A stretch of 39,928 bases of DNA, taken from CAYUNN01 sp964607015 (GTDB lineage Bacteria; Patescibacteriota; Minisyncoccia; Minisyncoccales; JAGGXC01). Made by a program: the position numbers and the translations under genes. The notes under the pieces were generated by a model. That model was not told the origin of the DNA, made no database searches, and saw only the letters and a list, made by a program, of their open reading frames with translations. Every line of letters starts with the position of its first letter. Position 1 is the stretch's first letter. The stretch spans positions 1 to 39,928 of the forward strand of contig CAZSHN010000005.1 of assembly GCA_964607015.1 (NCBI GenBank), read 5' to 3'. This document shows, piece by piece, positions 7,235-15,382 of the stretch.

Positions 7235-8764
7235 ATGGAATTATTAATTTTAGTTATTGCGGGGACTATTTGTTTGGCCGTAGGATCAGTCCTCGGTTAT
7301 CTCGCCCGCCAATCAATAGCTCGAAAAAGAATAGGCTCGATTGAAGAAAAGCTTCAGAGAAAGATAGCTCAAGCAAAAGAAAAAAGTGAAGAGTTGTTAT
7401 CCCAAGCTCAAGAAAAAGCTTCCAGGATAATGAAGAACGTCCGTCAGGAAGAAGAAAAGAAGAAAGAAGAGCTTATTAGAGCACAGAATTTACTTCTTAA
7501 AAGAGAAGAAGAATTAAACAAAAAATCTTCTGCTTTAGAAAACCAAGAAAGAGAAGTAAAAGAGAGGATTAGCAAGGTTAAAAGAATTAAAGTAAATCTA
7601 GAAAAGATAAGAAAAGAATCTTTAAAGAAATTAGAGAAGATCTCTGGTTTAAGTAAGTTAAGAGCAAAAAAAGAGCTTTTTGCTAACCTTGAGAATGAGT
7701 ACAAGGGAGAAATGTCTGAAAAAATAAGAAAGTTGGAACAAGAAAATAACGAAAGGTTTCAGAAGAAAGCAAAAGAGGTTCTTGCCACAACTATTCAGAA
7801 ATTATCAGTTCCTCAGGCACAGGAACTTACTACAAGTACAGTAAGTTTGCCTAGTGAAGATATAAAGGGAAGGATTATTGGAAAAGAAGGAAGAAACATT
7901 CAGGCTTTTGAGAAAAAGACTGGAGTAGAGTTGGTAGTAGACGAAGCTCCAGAAACTGTAATAATATCTAGTTTCGATCCAATAAGAAGAAGAATTGCCA
8001 AGGTTGCTCTTGAAAGATTAATCTCTGATGGTAGAATTCAACCAGCTAGGATTGAAGAGACAATTGACAAGGTAAAAGAAGAATTGTCTGAGCAAATTAA
8101 AGAATCAGGAGAGAAAGCAGTTTATGACACAGGAGTAGTCGGGCTCGATCCTAGAATCGTTCATCTTTTAGGAAGATTGCACTTCCGACAGAGTTATGGT
8201 CAAAGTGTTCTCCTTCATTCAATTGAAGTAGCTCACTTAGCTGCTGGCCTTGCTTCAGAGATTGGAGCAGATCCTCAAATTGCAAAGAAAGCAGGGTTAT
8301 TACATGACATTGGAAAAGCAGTTGACCATCAAGTTGAAGGTTCTCACGTTGATATTGGAATAAGGATCTTGGAGAAGTTTGGAGTTCAGGAAGAAGTGGT
8401 TAAGGCTATGAAGTCTCATCACGAGGAATATCCAGCAGAGACTATTGAAGCAATCATTGTCCAGGCAGCTGATGCTATTTCTGGTAGTAGACCTGGAGCG
8501 AGAAAAGATACTTTAGAGAATTATTTAAAGAGACTTGAAACTTTAGAAAAGACTGCCCTTGCCTTTAATGGTGTTGAAAAAGCTTATGCTCTTCAAGCAG
8601 GAAGAGAAATAAGAGTGTTTGTAAAACCAGAAGAGATTGATGATATTGGTTCGAAGAAGCTTGCAAGAGACATTGCAAACCGAATTGAAGAAGAGTTGAA
8701 GTATCCAGGAGAAATTAAAGTCACCCTAGTAAGAGAGTCTAGAATCGTTGAGTATGCTAAATAG
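7235..8764 (+). CDS. rny: Ribonuclease Y, membrane-anchored endoribonuclease
   Basis: Starts mRNA decay from the inner face of the membrane. The 509-residue protein has the full family layout: one N-terminal membrane helix (about 2-22), a long charged coiled coil (about 30-190), a KH domain (GRIIGKEGRNIQAFE, about 210-225) and an HD domain with LLHDIGKAVD around residue 360. There is no clear ribosome-binding site. A strong promoter lies about 100 bases upstream. The last codons contain the -35 box of the following HU gene. In a genome rich in tRNA-mRNA junctions it may matter for processing, which is inference. Confidence 0.95.
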   Translation: MELLILVIAGTICLAVGSVLGYLARQSIARKRIGSIEEKLQRKIAQAKEKSEELLSQAQEKASRIMKNVRQEEEKKKEELIRAQNLLLKREEELNKKSSALENQEREVKERISKVKRIKVNLEKIRKESLKKLEKISGLSKLRAKKELFANLENEYKGEMSEKIRKLEQENNERFQKKAKEVLATTIQKLSVPQAQELTTSTVSLPSEDIKGRIIGKEGRNIQAFEKKTGVELVVDEAPETVIISSFDPIRRRIAKVALERLISDGRIQPARIEETIDKVKEELSEQIKESGEKAVYDTGVVGLDPRIVHLLGRLHFRQSYGQSVLLHSIEVAHLAAGLASEIGADPQIAKKAGLLHDIGKAVDHQVEGSHVDIGIRILEKFGVQEEVVKAMKSHHEEYPAETIEAIIVQAADAISGSRPGARKDTLENYLKRLETLEKTALAFNGVEKAYALQAGREIRVFVKPEEIDDIGSKKLARDIANRIEEELKYPGEIKVTLVRESRIVEYAK

Positions 8765-8776
8765 GGATGATATAAT
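8748..8776 (+). promoter_or_regulatory. Promoter of the HU gene
   Basis: TTGAGT (8748-8753), inside the end of rny, is followed after 17 bases by TATAAT (8771-8776). The predicted start near 8783 leaves a leader of about 43 bases. Confidence 0.75.
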
Positions 8777-8825
8777 TAAATAAAGCTAAAACAAAGGTCG
8801 GAAAGTAAACTAAAAAAGAAAAATT

Positions 8826-9098
8826 ATGACCAAAGGAGACTTAATTGAAGCTTTAGCTAAAAAAGCTGATTGCTCAAAAGCTGAAGCTACTAATTGTCTA
8901 AATACTTTAATAGATGAAATTACTGCTTCTTTAGTAAAAGGAGAGGAAGTAACTTTAACAGGTTTTGGAACTTTCAAGGTTAGCCACAGAAAAGCAAGAA
9001 CTGGACGTAATCCTCAAACTGGGGAAACTCTCCAGATCCCAGCAATGAAAGTTCCTAGGTTCAAAGCTGGAAAGCAATTAAAAGAAGCTGTCAAATAA
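8826..9098 (+). CDS. hup: HU family DNA-binding protein
   Basis: A 90-residue nucleoid protein that bends DNA non-specifically as a dimer. The family fold is clear: helical N-terminus (TKGDLIEALAKKA), LTGFGTFKV, and the arm motif GRNPQTGETLQIPA with the intercalating proline. It has its own promoter and terminator and so is monocistronic. The protein cannot be assigned to the alpha or beta type, as expected for a single HU. Confidence 0.95.
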   Translation: MTKGDLIEALAKKADCSKAEATNCLNTLIDEITASLVKGEEVTLTGFGTFKVSHRKARTGRNPQTGETLQIPAMKVPRFKAGKQLKEAVK

Positions 9099-9125
9099 AA
9101 GCTTGGATTACTTTCCTTGCAAGAG

Positions 9126-9160
9126 AAAACCACCAAGAAGACTTGGTGGTTTTTCTTTTC
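9126..9160 (+). terminator. Terminator of the HU gene
   Basis: AAAACCACCAAG (9126-9137) pairs perfectly with CTTGGTGGTTTT (9142-9153) around AAGA, followed by a T-rich run. The A-rich left side could also stop the convergent tRNA transcript. Confidence 0.9.
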
Positions 9161-9234
9161 TGGAGCGGGATACGGGAGTCAAACCCGTCTCTTCACCTTG
9201 GAAGGGTGACGTTGAATCGCTCAACTAATCCCGC
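9161..9234 (-). tRNA. tRNA-Gly(UCC), CCA encoded, altered elbow pair
   Basis: Acceptor GCGGGAT/ATCCCGC, anticodon loop CTTCCAA (anticodon TCC, reads GGA), discriminator T and an encoded CCA at 9161-9163. The D-loop is AGCGATT and the T-loop is TTTGACT: C56 has become T and the usual GG at 18-19 reads GA. The pair 19-56 is thus A-U instead of G-C. Confidence 0.9.
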
Positions 9235-9236
9235 CT

Positions 9237-9308
9237 TCGGGGCGCCGAGATTCGAACTCGGAATAAATCCTCCCAAAGGACTCGTGCTAGCCGTTACACT
9301 ACGCCCCG
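9237..9308 (-). tRNA. tRNA-Pro(UGG)
   Basis: Acceptor CGGGGCG/CGCCCCG with the C1-G72 pair of bacterial proline tRNAs, anticodon loop TTTGGGA (anticodon TGG), T-loop TTCGAAT and discriminator A. No CCA is encoded. tRNA-Gly(UCC) follows two bases later on the same strand, so both are probably cut from one precursor. Confidence 0.93.
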
Positions 9309-9318
9309 ACAATTTGAT

Positions 9319-9347
9319 ATTCTACTATGAAAAACTATAATTTTCAA
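9319..9347 (-). promoter_or_regulatory. Promoter of the Pro-Gly tRNA pair
   Basis: On the minus strand TTGAAA (9342-9347) and TAGAAT (9319-9324) are separated by 17 bases. The predicted start is a few bases upstream of tRNA-Pro. Confidence 0.7.
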
Positions 9348-9382
9348 GCTTTTTCTGTTTTACCGTTTCATTCTTTTTATGC

Positions 9383-9388
9383 TATAAT
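9383..9388 (+). promoter_or_regulatory. -10 box before the sensor kinase gene
   Basis: TATAAT, preceded by GC, lies 38 bases before the kinase ATG. I see no convincing -35 box at the usual distance, only TTTACC with a wide spacer. Confidence 0.45.
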
Positions 9389-9426
9389 AACGAAACAATT
9401 GAAAAAGAAAAAAATAATAATTTACA

Positions 9427-10395
9427 ATGAAAAAAGAAGAAATAATTGATCAATTGAATATAGTAAAGCAGTGCAAGAAATACAATCTTCCATTATGGCA
9501 ATGCCCTCAATTTGTTTTTCTAACAATGGGTGTTGTTATAATCATTTCTTCCTTGCTTACTTATTCTATAGGTTTTAAATATGTCGACGATCCTTTGATG
9601 ATTGCCTTGATAGTTCTTCTTACTAGTTGGGTTTTATTAATACTTGCTTATTTTGTTACCAGTAGTGTTCAGCAGTTAGCTGATGCTGCTCGAATGAAAT
9701 TAGAATTTTTAACAATAATGACTCATCAGATTAGAGCTCCTTTCGCTAATCTGAAGTGGGTAGTAGACTTATTAATTTCTAATAAAGTTGGAAAGATTGA
9801 AGATGATCAAAGAGAATATCTTGATATTTTAAAGGAGAATAGTGAAAGATTAGAAGAGTTAATAGATAAAATAGTTACTGTTTCTAAGATTGAACAAGGG
9901 AAATTGCCTCTTAACAAGAAAGAGATTTCATTAAAGAAATTGACAGAAAAAGTTGTCAAAGAATCAAAAGCTTATGCAGAAGCTACTAATGTTGATTTAA
10001 AATTAGATATTCCTAAAGATCTTCCTAATGTTTATGCTGACGAAAGTCAAATTAGAGAAGTAATAGAGAATTTAGTTAATAATGCAATTAAGTACAGTAA
10101 TAAAAAAGGAGATGTTGTTTTGTCTGCAGAAAAGAGAAAAGATAAAGAAGTATATTTTGAAGTAGAAGACTCAGGGGTAGGAATTCCAAGGGGAGATCAG
10201 AAGTTTATCTTTTCTAAATTCTTCCGCTCTGGAAATGCAATAAAACATCAAACTCAAGGGTCTGGCCTTGGGTTATATATCATTAAATCAATAGTTAAAG
10301 CTCATAAAGGAAAAGTAGGCTTTACTTCTGAAGAAGGAGTAGGAAGTACTTTTTGGTTTACTTTACCTCTTGAAGCTAAAAAAAATAAAAATTAA
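9427..10395 (+). CDS. Membrane sensor histidine kinase
   Basis: Autophosphorylates on histidine and passes phosphate to a response regulator. The 322-residue protein has two membrane helices (about 29-50 and 57-79) with almost no loop between them. The dimerisation domain follows, with His100 in the motif THQIRAPF, where HELRTPL is usual, so Glu is replaced by Gln next to the phosphoacceptor. The ATPase domain has the N box (ENLVNNAIKY), DSGVGIP and GSGLGLYI. The lack of an outside domain suggests that it senses the membrane or an internal signal (inference). It precedes a response regulator and the pilus operon. Confidence 0.9.
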   Translation: MKKEEIIDQLNIVKQCKKYNLPLWQCPQFVFLTMGVVIIISSLLTYSIGFKYVDDPLMIALIVLLTSWVLLILAYFVTSSVQQLADAARMKLEFLTIMTHQIRAPFANLKWVVDLLISNKVGKIEDDQREYLDILKENSERLEELIDKIVTVSKIEQGKLPLNKKEISLKKLTEKVVKESKAYAEATNVDLKLDIPKDLPNVYADESQIREVIENLVNNAIKYSNKKGDVVLSAEKRKDKEVYFEVEDSGVGIPRGDQKFIFSKFFRSGNAIKHQTQGSGLGLYIIKSIVKAHKGKVGFTSEEGVGSTFWFTLPLEAKKNKN

Positions 10396-10401
10396 CTTAC
10401 T

Positions 10402-10632
10402 ATGGCAAAAGAAATATTGTTTATTGAAGACGAATCTACCCTTCAGAAAACCTTTGGTAAATTATTAAGACAAGAAGGATATAAAATGANNNNNNNNNNN
10501 NNNNNNNNNNNNNNNNNNNNNNNNNNNNNNNNNNNNNNNNNNNNNNNNNNNNNNNNNNNNNNNNNNNNNNNNNNNNNNNNNNNNNNNNNACTCTTGAAAA
10601 GACTACAGATTGATTTAGAAACTGAGTTTTAA
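10402..10632 (+). CDS. Response regulator receiver protein, broken by an assembly gap
   Basis: The first 29 residues (ILFIEDESTLQKTFGKLLRQ) are the start of a receiver domain, with the acidic pair ED that helps bind magnesium. The phosphoacceptor aspartate and most of the domain are lost in the gap at 10490-10589. After the gap two frames are open: one gives LLKRLQIDLETEF and stop at 10630-10632, another gives TLEKTTD and an earlier stop at about 10610. The true end is unknown. It starts six bases after the kinase gene, so kinase and regulator form a pair ahead of pilB. Confidence 0.7.
   Translation: MAKEILFIEDESTLQKTFGKLLRQEGYKMXXXXXXXXXXXXXXXXXXXXXXXXXXXXXXXXXXLLKRLQIDLETEF
10490..10589. 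other. Assembly gap of 100 N (true gap)
   Basis: The run is exactly 100 N and its flanks do not share sequence, unlike the other two gaps. A receiver domain of about 120 residues would need roughly 240 bases here, so 100 is probably a placeholder length. Confidence 0.9.
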
Positions 10633-10649
10633 AAAGAATATTTAAAATT

Positions 10650-12401
10650 ATGAGAGTAGACCCTCAACAACTTAAGGATTTTTTATTAGATGCAGGGTTA
10701 ATAACTAAAAAAAAGTTTAGTCAAGTTCTCAAGAAAGCAAAAAAAACCGACCAAAAAGTGGGGGATCTTTTAGTTTCAGAGGGACACATTTCTGAAGAGG
10801 ATCTTATAAAGATAGAAGCTTATGTTATGGGAATTCCTTTTGTTGATTTAGAAAAAGAGGAAATCCCTCCCAATGTTTTAAAAATTATTCCAGAACCAGT
10901 TGCTCGTTCTCATAATATTGTTGCTTTTAGAAAAAAAGGAAATAATTTAGAAGTAGCGATGCTTGATCCTGCCGACTTGAAGACAATAGAGTTTATTAAA
11001 AAGAAAGCAGGTTTAAAGATTTTGCCAAGATTGACTACTTCCGATGGTATTAAAAATGCTTTAAAACAATATCAGAAAACTCTTGAAGCAGAATTCGGGG
11101 ACATTATTAAAAAAGATGCTGGAGTTATTTCTCCAATTAAAGAAGAAAAAGAACCAGAGGGACAGAAAGAGCTTAAGAAGGTTGCTGAAGAGTTGCCTGT
11201 TATTAGAATTGTAGACACTCTTATTCACCATGCTATTTTACAAAGAGCATCAGATATTCATATTGAACCTTTGGAAAAAGAACTTGTTGTTCGTTATAGG
11301 ATTGATGGAATATTAAGAGATGCCATGGTTTTACCTAAAAAGGCTGCTTCGGGAATAGTAGCCAGAATTAAAGTATTGTCTGATTTAAAATTAGACGAAC
11401 ATCGTCTTCCTCAGGATGGAAGATTTAAAGTAGAAACAGAAGATTACAAATACTCTATTCGTGTTTCGGTTCTTCCGGTAATTAATGGGGAAAAAGTAGT
11501 GATGAGATTATTGTCGGAAAGCGCTAAGGCTCATACCTTAGAAGGAATTGGTCTCAGGGATCAGGCGCTAGAAAAAGTTCAGATTTCTTTAAAGAAGCCA
11601 GTTGGAATGATTTTAGTAACTGGGCCAACCGGTTCTGGTAAAACCACCACTTTATACACAGTAATGGATCTATTGAATGATCCTCAGGTAAATATTTCTA
11701 CCATTGAAGATCCAGTAGAATACAGGATGCCGCGAATTAATCAAACTCAGGTTAATAAGAAGATTGGATTAACATTTGCTTCAGGACTAAGGTCATTAGT
11801 TCGTCAGGATCCAGATGTAATTATGGTGGGAGAGATAAGAGACGAAGAAACAGCTGCTCTGGCTACAAATGCTGCCTTAACCGGGCATTTGGTTCTTTCT
11901 ACATTGCATACTACTAATGCTGCAGGAGCTATCCCCAGATTGATTGATATGGAAGTTGAGCCTTTCTTAATATCTTCTACTTTAAATGTTATTTTAGCTC
12001 AGAGATTAGTGAGAAAGCTTTGTGATGACAAAGAGAAGTACAATCTTAAAAAATCTGAAGTAGACGCTCTCAGAAAACAAGTTGATGTAGACAGAATTCT
12101 CAAGATTTTAAAGGAAGAAGAATTAGCGAAGCCCAATGATAATTTTGAAGATATAGTTTTCTATCGTCCTGAGAAGGGAGAGAAAAAAGAAGGAGAAGGA
12201 TATTCAGGAAGAATTGGGATTTTTGAAGTACTATTAGTTTCTGAAACAATAAAGGAACTAATTAACCAAGAGGCAAATACAGATACAATTCAGAATAGAG
12301 CTCAACAGGAAGGGATGAGAACTATGGTAGAAGATGGATTTATTAAAGCTGCTCAAGGAGTCACTTCTATCGAAGAAGTGCTAAGAGTAATTAAAGATTA
12401 A
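10650..12401 (+). CDS. pilB: Type IV pilus assembly ATPase PilB/GspE
   Basis: Hexameric ATPase that drives pilus extension at the inner face of the membrane. The 583-residue protein has an N-terminal MshEN-type domain (LLDAGLITKKKF to about 160), then the ATPase core with Walker A GPTGSGKTTT (about 325-334), an Asp box, Walker B (VIMVGEIRDEET) and the His box (STLHTTNAA). The four-cysteine zinc site of typical PilB/GspE is missing: only one Cys remains in RLVRKLCDD and the later CxxC is replaced by a Glu/Lys-rich stretch. No PilT follows in the operon. Confidence 0.95.
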   Translation: MRVDPQQLKDFLLDAGLITKKKFSQVLKKAKKTDQKVGDLLVSEGHISEEDLIKIEAYVMGIPFVDLEKEEIPPNVLKIIPEPVARSHNIVAFRKKGNNLEVAMLDPADLKTIEFIKKKAGLKILPRLTTSDGIKNALKQYQKTLEAEFGDIIKKDAGVISPIKEEKEPEGQKELKKVAEELPVIRIVDTLIHHAILQRASDIHIEPLEKELVVRYRIDGILRDAMVLPKKAASGIVARIKVLSDLKLDEHRLPQDGRFKVETEDYKYSIRVSVLPVINGEKVVMRLLSESAKAHTLEGIGLRDQALEKVQISLKKPVGMILVTGPTGSGKTTTLYTVMDLLNDPQVNISTIEDPVEYRMPRINQTQVNKKIGLTFASGLRSLVRQDPDVIMVGEIRDEETAALATNAALTGHLVLSTLHTTNAAGAIPRLIDMEVEPFLISSTLNVILAQRLVRKLCDDKEKYNLKKSEVDALRKQVDVDRILKILKEEELAKPNDNFEDIVFYRPEKGEKKEGEGYSGRIGIFEVLLVSETIKELINQEANTDTIQNRAQQEGMRTMVEDGFIKAAQGVTSIEEVLRVIKD

Positions 12402-12413
12402 TTTTTCAAATTG

Positions 12414-13622
12414 ATGCCCAAGTATTTTTATACAGCCACTTCTATTGAAGGAGAATCAAGAACTGGATCGATCGAAGCGCAAAACGAAAAAGAATTAGCA
12501 AAGACCCTCAGGAACAGGGGCTATATTTTAGTTTCTGCCAGCCAGGAAAAACCAAAAAGTAAAATAGATATCTTAGCTTCAATCGGAGGAGTTCCTTTAA
12601 AGGACAAACTTTTCTTTACTAGAAATTTCAGATTAATGATAAAAGCGGGAGTTCCTTTGCCGAAAGCGTTGGAAATGCTTTCTTCTCAAACGAATAATAC
12701 GAAATTGAAAAAAGTTCTTTTAGAAGTAAAAGAAGATATTATTAAAGGGAAGAAACTTTCAGAAGCTTTAGAAGGAAGGCCTGAAGTTTTTTCAGAGCTT
12801 TTTTGTAATATGATTAAAATAGGAGAGGAAACAGGTAACCTAGAAGAAGTTTTGAAGAACTTAAACGAACAGATGGAAAAGAATTATATTTTGAGAGCAA
12901 GAGTCAAAGGAGCTCTTATTTATCCAGCAGTGATTATAGTGGCAATGCTTGGAATCGGAATATTAATGTTGGTAATGGTTGTTCCTCGTCTTTCTCAAAC
13001 ATTTGATGACCTAGGGATAGAATTACCTTTTACCACTCAGCTTATTATTAAAGCTGCAGAAATCATGACTGGATTTTGGTATATTTTTGTTGTTATCTTT
13101 GCTCTTTTAGCTGTTTTAGCCCGATTTGCTATGAAGACAAAGGGAGGAGGAAAGCTTCTTGACAGAATGGCTCTTAAAATTCCAGTTATTTCAGCAATTG
13201 TGAGAGGAAGTAACACAGCTTATACTGCTCGAACTTTAAGCTCTCTTATCAACTCCGGAGTTCCTATTGTTAAATCTTTAAAAATTGTATCGAGGACTCT
13301 GGATAATTATTTTTTCAGAGAAGCAATGGTTGAAGCAGCAAAGGATGTTAAAAAAGGAACAAAGCTCTCAGAGGCAATTGCTCCTTACGAAGAACTTTAT
13401 CCTTTTTCTTTTTCTGAAATGATTGCTGTTGGAGAAGAGACAGGAGAAACAGCTGAGATATTAGAAAAGTTAGCTGACTTTTCTGAAAGTGAAGTGGAAA
13501 ATCTCACCAAGAATCTAACTTCTGTAATTGAACCAGTTATTATGATAGTAATTGGGGCGGCGGTTGGATTTTTTGCTGTCTCCATGATCCAACCAATGTA
13601 CTCTATGTTAGGAGGGATATGA
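12414..13622 (+). CDS. pilC: Type IV pilus inner-membrane platform protein PilC/GspF
   Basis: Inner-membrane protein that couples PilB to pilin insertion. It contains two repeats of the GspF domain: FTRNFRLMIKAGVPLPKAL with GEETGNLEEVL in the first half, and TARTLSSLINSGVPIVKSL with GEETGETAEIL in the second. There are three hydrophobic stretches (about 170-195, 220-240 and 370-395). The length of about 402 residues is normal. I use the ATG at 12414 in place of the TTG at 12411. The stop overlaps the next start as ATGA. Confidence 0.95.
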   Translation: MPKYFYTATSIEGESRTGSIEAQNEKELAKTLRNRGYILVSASQEKPKSKIDILASIGGVPLKDKLFFTRNFRLMIKAGVPLPKALEMLSSQTNNTKLKKVLLEVKEDIIKGKKLSEALEGRPEVFSELFCNMIKIGEETGNLEEVLKNLNEQMEKNYILRARVKGALIYPAVIIVAMLGIGILMLVMVVPRLSQTFDDLGIELPFTTQLIIKAAEIMTGFWYIFVVIFALLAVLARFAMKTKGGGKLLDRMALKIPVISAIVRGSNTAYTARTLSSLINSGVPIVKSLKIVSRTLDNYFFREAMVEAAKDVKKGTKLSEAIAPYEELYPFSFSEMIAVGEETGETAEILEKLADFSESEVENLTKNLTSVIEPVIMIVIGAAVGFFAVSMIQPMYSMLGGI

Positions 13623-15376
13623 TTAAAAAAAATAGAGAAATTAAAAAAAGAAATGGGTTTACTGTAGTAGATGTTCTTATTGGTGTTTTTCTTGCCCTAA
13701 TTATCTTTTTAGGAGTTTTTGCTGCTTTTAGATTAGGAATAAAAGTAGTTAGTCAGTCACGAAACAAGATTGCAGCAGTAGCTATTGCTAATCATTGGAT
13801 AGAAATGACTAGAAACCTTCCTTATGAAGATGTTGGAGTGGAAGGAGGCTTCCCCGAAGGAGTATTAGAATCTTCTACTACCACTGTTTCTAATGGGACT
13901 GAATTTACTGTGACGATTGGAGTGGATTATGTAGTTGATTCTTCTGACGGGATAGCTGAGCCAGAAGATTCTTGTCCTAATGATTACAAGAAAGTAGAAG
14001 TGAATGTCTCTTGGTCTGATCCTTTTGAAGGAGAAGTTTTCTTAACAACTGATATTTCTCCTAAAAATTTAGCTCAAGAATGTTCGGACGAAGGAGGAAT
14101 TCTTTACGTCTCTGTTTTTGATGCATATGGCTTGATGGTCCCTTTCCCTACAATAGAAGTAAGAAACCCTGATACTGATGAAATAATCAAAACAGCAACT
14201 CCTAATGACGGAGAGCATTATTTCTCTTTAGCCACCTCTACTGGTTATAAAGTAGTTGTTAACAAGACAGGATGTAGCACCGCGCGAAGTTATAGTATTG
14301 ACGAGATAGCTTCTCCAGAAAAAAAGAATCCGATAGTAAACGAGGGAGCTTTAACTGAAATTAGTTTTTCAATTGACGAAACAAGTAGTTTTTCAATAGA
14401 CACTCTTTCTCCATGGGCTTCAGAAAGTTTTTCTGACTCTTTTGATGATACTAGTAATGTTTCAAAATTATCAGATGTTTTAGTTGAAGGAGGAGAGGCA
14501 AGGCTTGCTTCTTCTTCGGGAATTTATTCCTTATCTGGCTATCTTTTTTCTACAAGTGTTAGCCCGACAAATTTAGTTCAATGGGATGAGCTTTCTTGGA
14601 CTGATTCGGAATCTCAAAATACTGATATACTTTACCATCTTTACTATGCTTCAGGGACAGATTGGTATATTATTCCTGACAGCGATCTCTCTGGAAATTC
14701 AACTGGATTTGATAGTTCTCCTTTGGATTTATCTTCCTTGAGTACCAGTGAATACTCTCAAGTTAAAATTAAAGGAGCTTTATCAACAAATGATTCTGCA
14801 ATAACTCCAGCTATTGATAGCTGGCAGCTTTCTTGGAGAACAAGCGCTACCACTGCGATTCCTAATGTTGCTTTTTCTCTTCAGGGACAAAAAGAGATTG
14901 GTACAGACTCTGATGAAAATTCAGTTTATAAATACAATGAAGATCATACTTCTGATAGTTCTGGTCATATTAATCTTTCTGGGATGGAATGGGATCTATA
15001 TAATTTCTCAGTCGATCCTTCTACCGGTTTAGATTTAGTAGACATTGATCCTTCTCCGCAACCAATTAATCTTTTACCTGACAATGTAAATCAGGACGTT
15101 GTTCTTTATCTTGACTCTGAAAACTCTCTTTTGGTTACAGTTAAAAATTCTGAAACCTTGGATCCTATTTTTTCTGCCGACGTAAGACTTTATAATAGCG
15201 GATTAGGATACGACGTTACCAAACAAACAGACAATAGCGGACAAGCTTACTTTATTCCTTTAGATCCAGCTACTTATACTCTAGAAGTTGATGCTACAAA
15301 TTATGCTTCTACCTCTATGGCTATTTCTGTTTCTGGAGACGAAACCCAGAATGTTTCATTAGAACAAATAGAGTAA
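13619..15376 (+). CDS. Very large pilin-like protein with beta-sandwich domains
   Basis: The N-terminus has a type III prepilin signal, KKRNG then FTVVDVLIG, with a hydrophobic helix of about 30 residues. The normally invariant Glu5 is Asp here. At 585 residues it is several times larger than a major pilin. The exported part has two carboxypeptidase-regulatory-like beta domains (about 160-250 and 500-585, the latter with TDNSGQAYFIPL) and a Ser/Thr/Asp-rich middle part with Trp-rich sandwich features. I infer a minor pilin or pilus-tip adhesin. It lies in a PilV-like position behind pilC and overlaps it by four bases. Confidence 0.8.
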   Translation: MIKKNREIKKRNGFTVVDVLIGVFLALIIFLGVFAAFRLGIKVVSQSRNKIAAVAIANHWIEMTRNLPYEDVGVEGGFPEGVLESSTTTVSNGTEFTVTIGVDYVVDSSDGIAEPEDSCPNDYKKVEVNVSWSDPFEGEVFLTTDISPKNLAQECSDEGGILYVSVFDAYGLMVPFPTIEVRNPDTDEIIKTATPNDGEHYFSLATSTGYKVVVNKTGCSTARSYSIDEIASPEKKNPIVNEGALTEISFSIDETSSFSIDTLSPWASESFSDSFDDTSNVSKLSDVLVEGGEARLASSSGIYSLSGYLFSTSVSPTNLVQWDELSWTDSESQNTDILYHLYYASGTDWYIIPDSDLSGNSTGFDSSPLDLSSLSTSEYSQVKIKGALSTNDSAITPAIDSWQLSWRTSATTAIPNVAFSLQGQKEIGTDSDENSVYKYNEDHTSDSSGHINLSGMEWDLYNFSVDPSTGLDLVDIDPSPQPINLLPDNVNQDVVLYLDSENSLLVTVKNSETLDPIFSADVRLYNSGLGYDVTKQTDNSGQAYFIPLDPATYTLEVDATNYASTSMAISVSGDETQNVSLEQIE

Positions 15377-15382
15377 TTAATA

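Noticed and set aside
7099..7344. Open frame of 81 codons overlapping the rny start
   Set aside because: It covers the rny promoter and the first codons of rny in another frame; the real gene is RNase Y.
9238..9307. tRNA-Pro(UGG) with G73 and a 7-66 wobble pair
   Set aside because: Shifting the acceptor by one base gives seven perfect pairs, C1-G72 and A73, in agreement with the other proline tRNA.
9143..9340. Open frame of 65 codons on the plus strand
   Set aside because: It lies across the HU terminator and two minus-strand tRNA genes and gives no recognisable protein.
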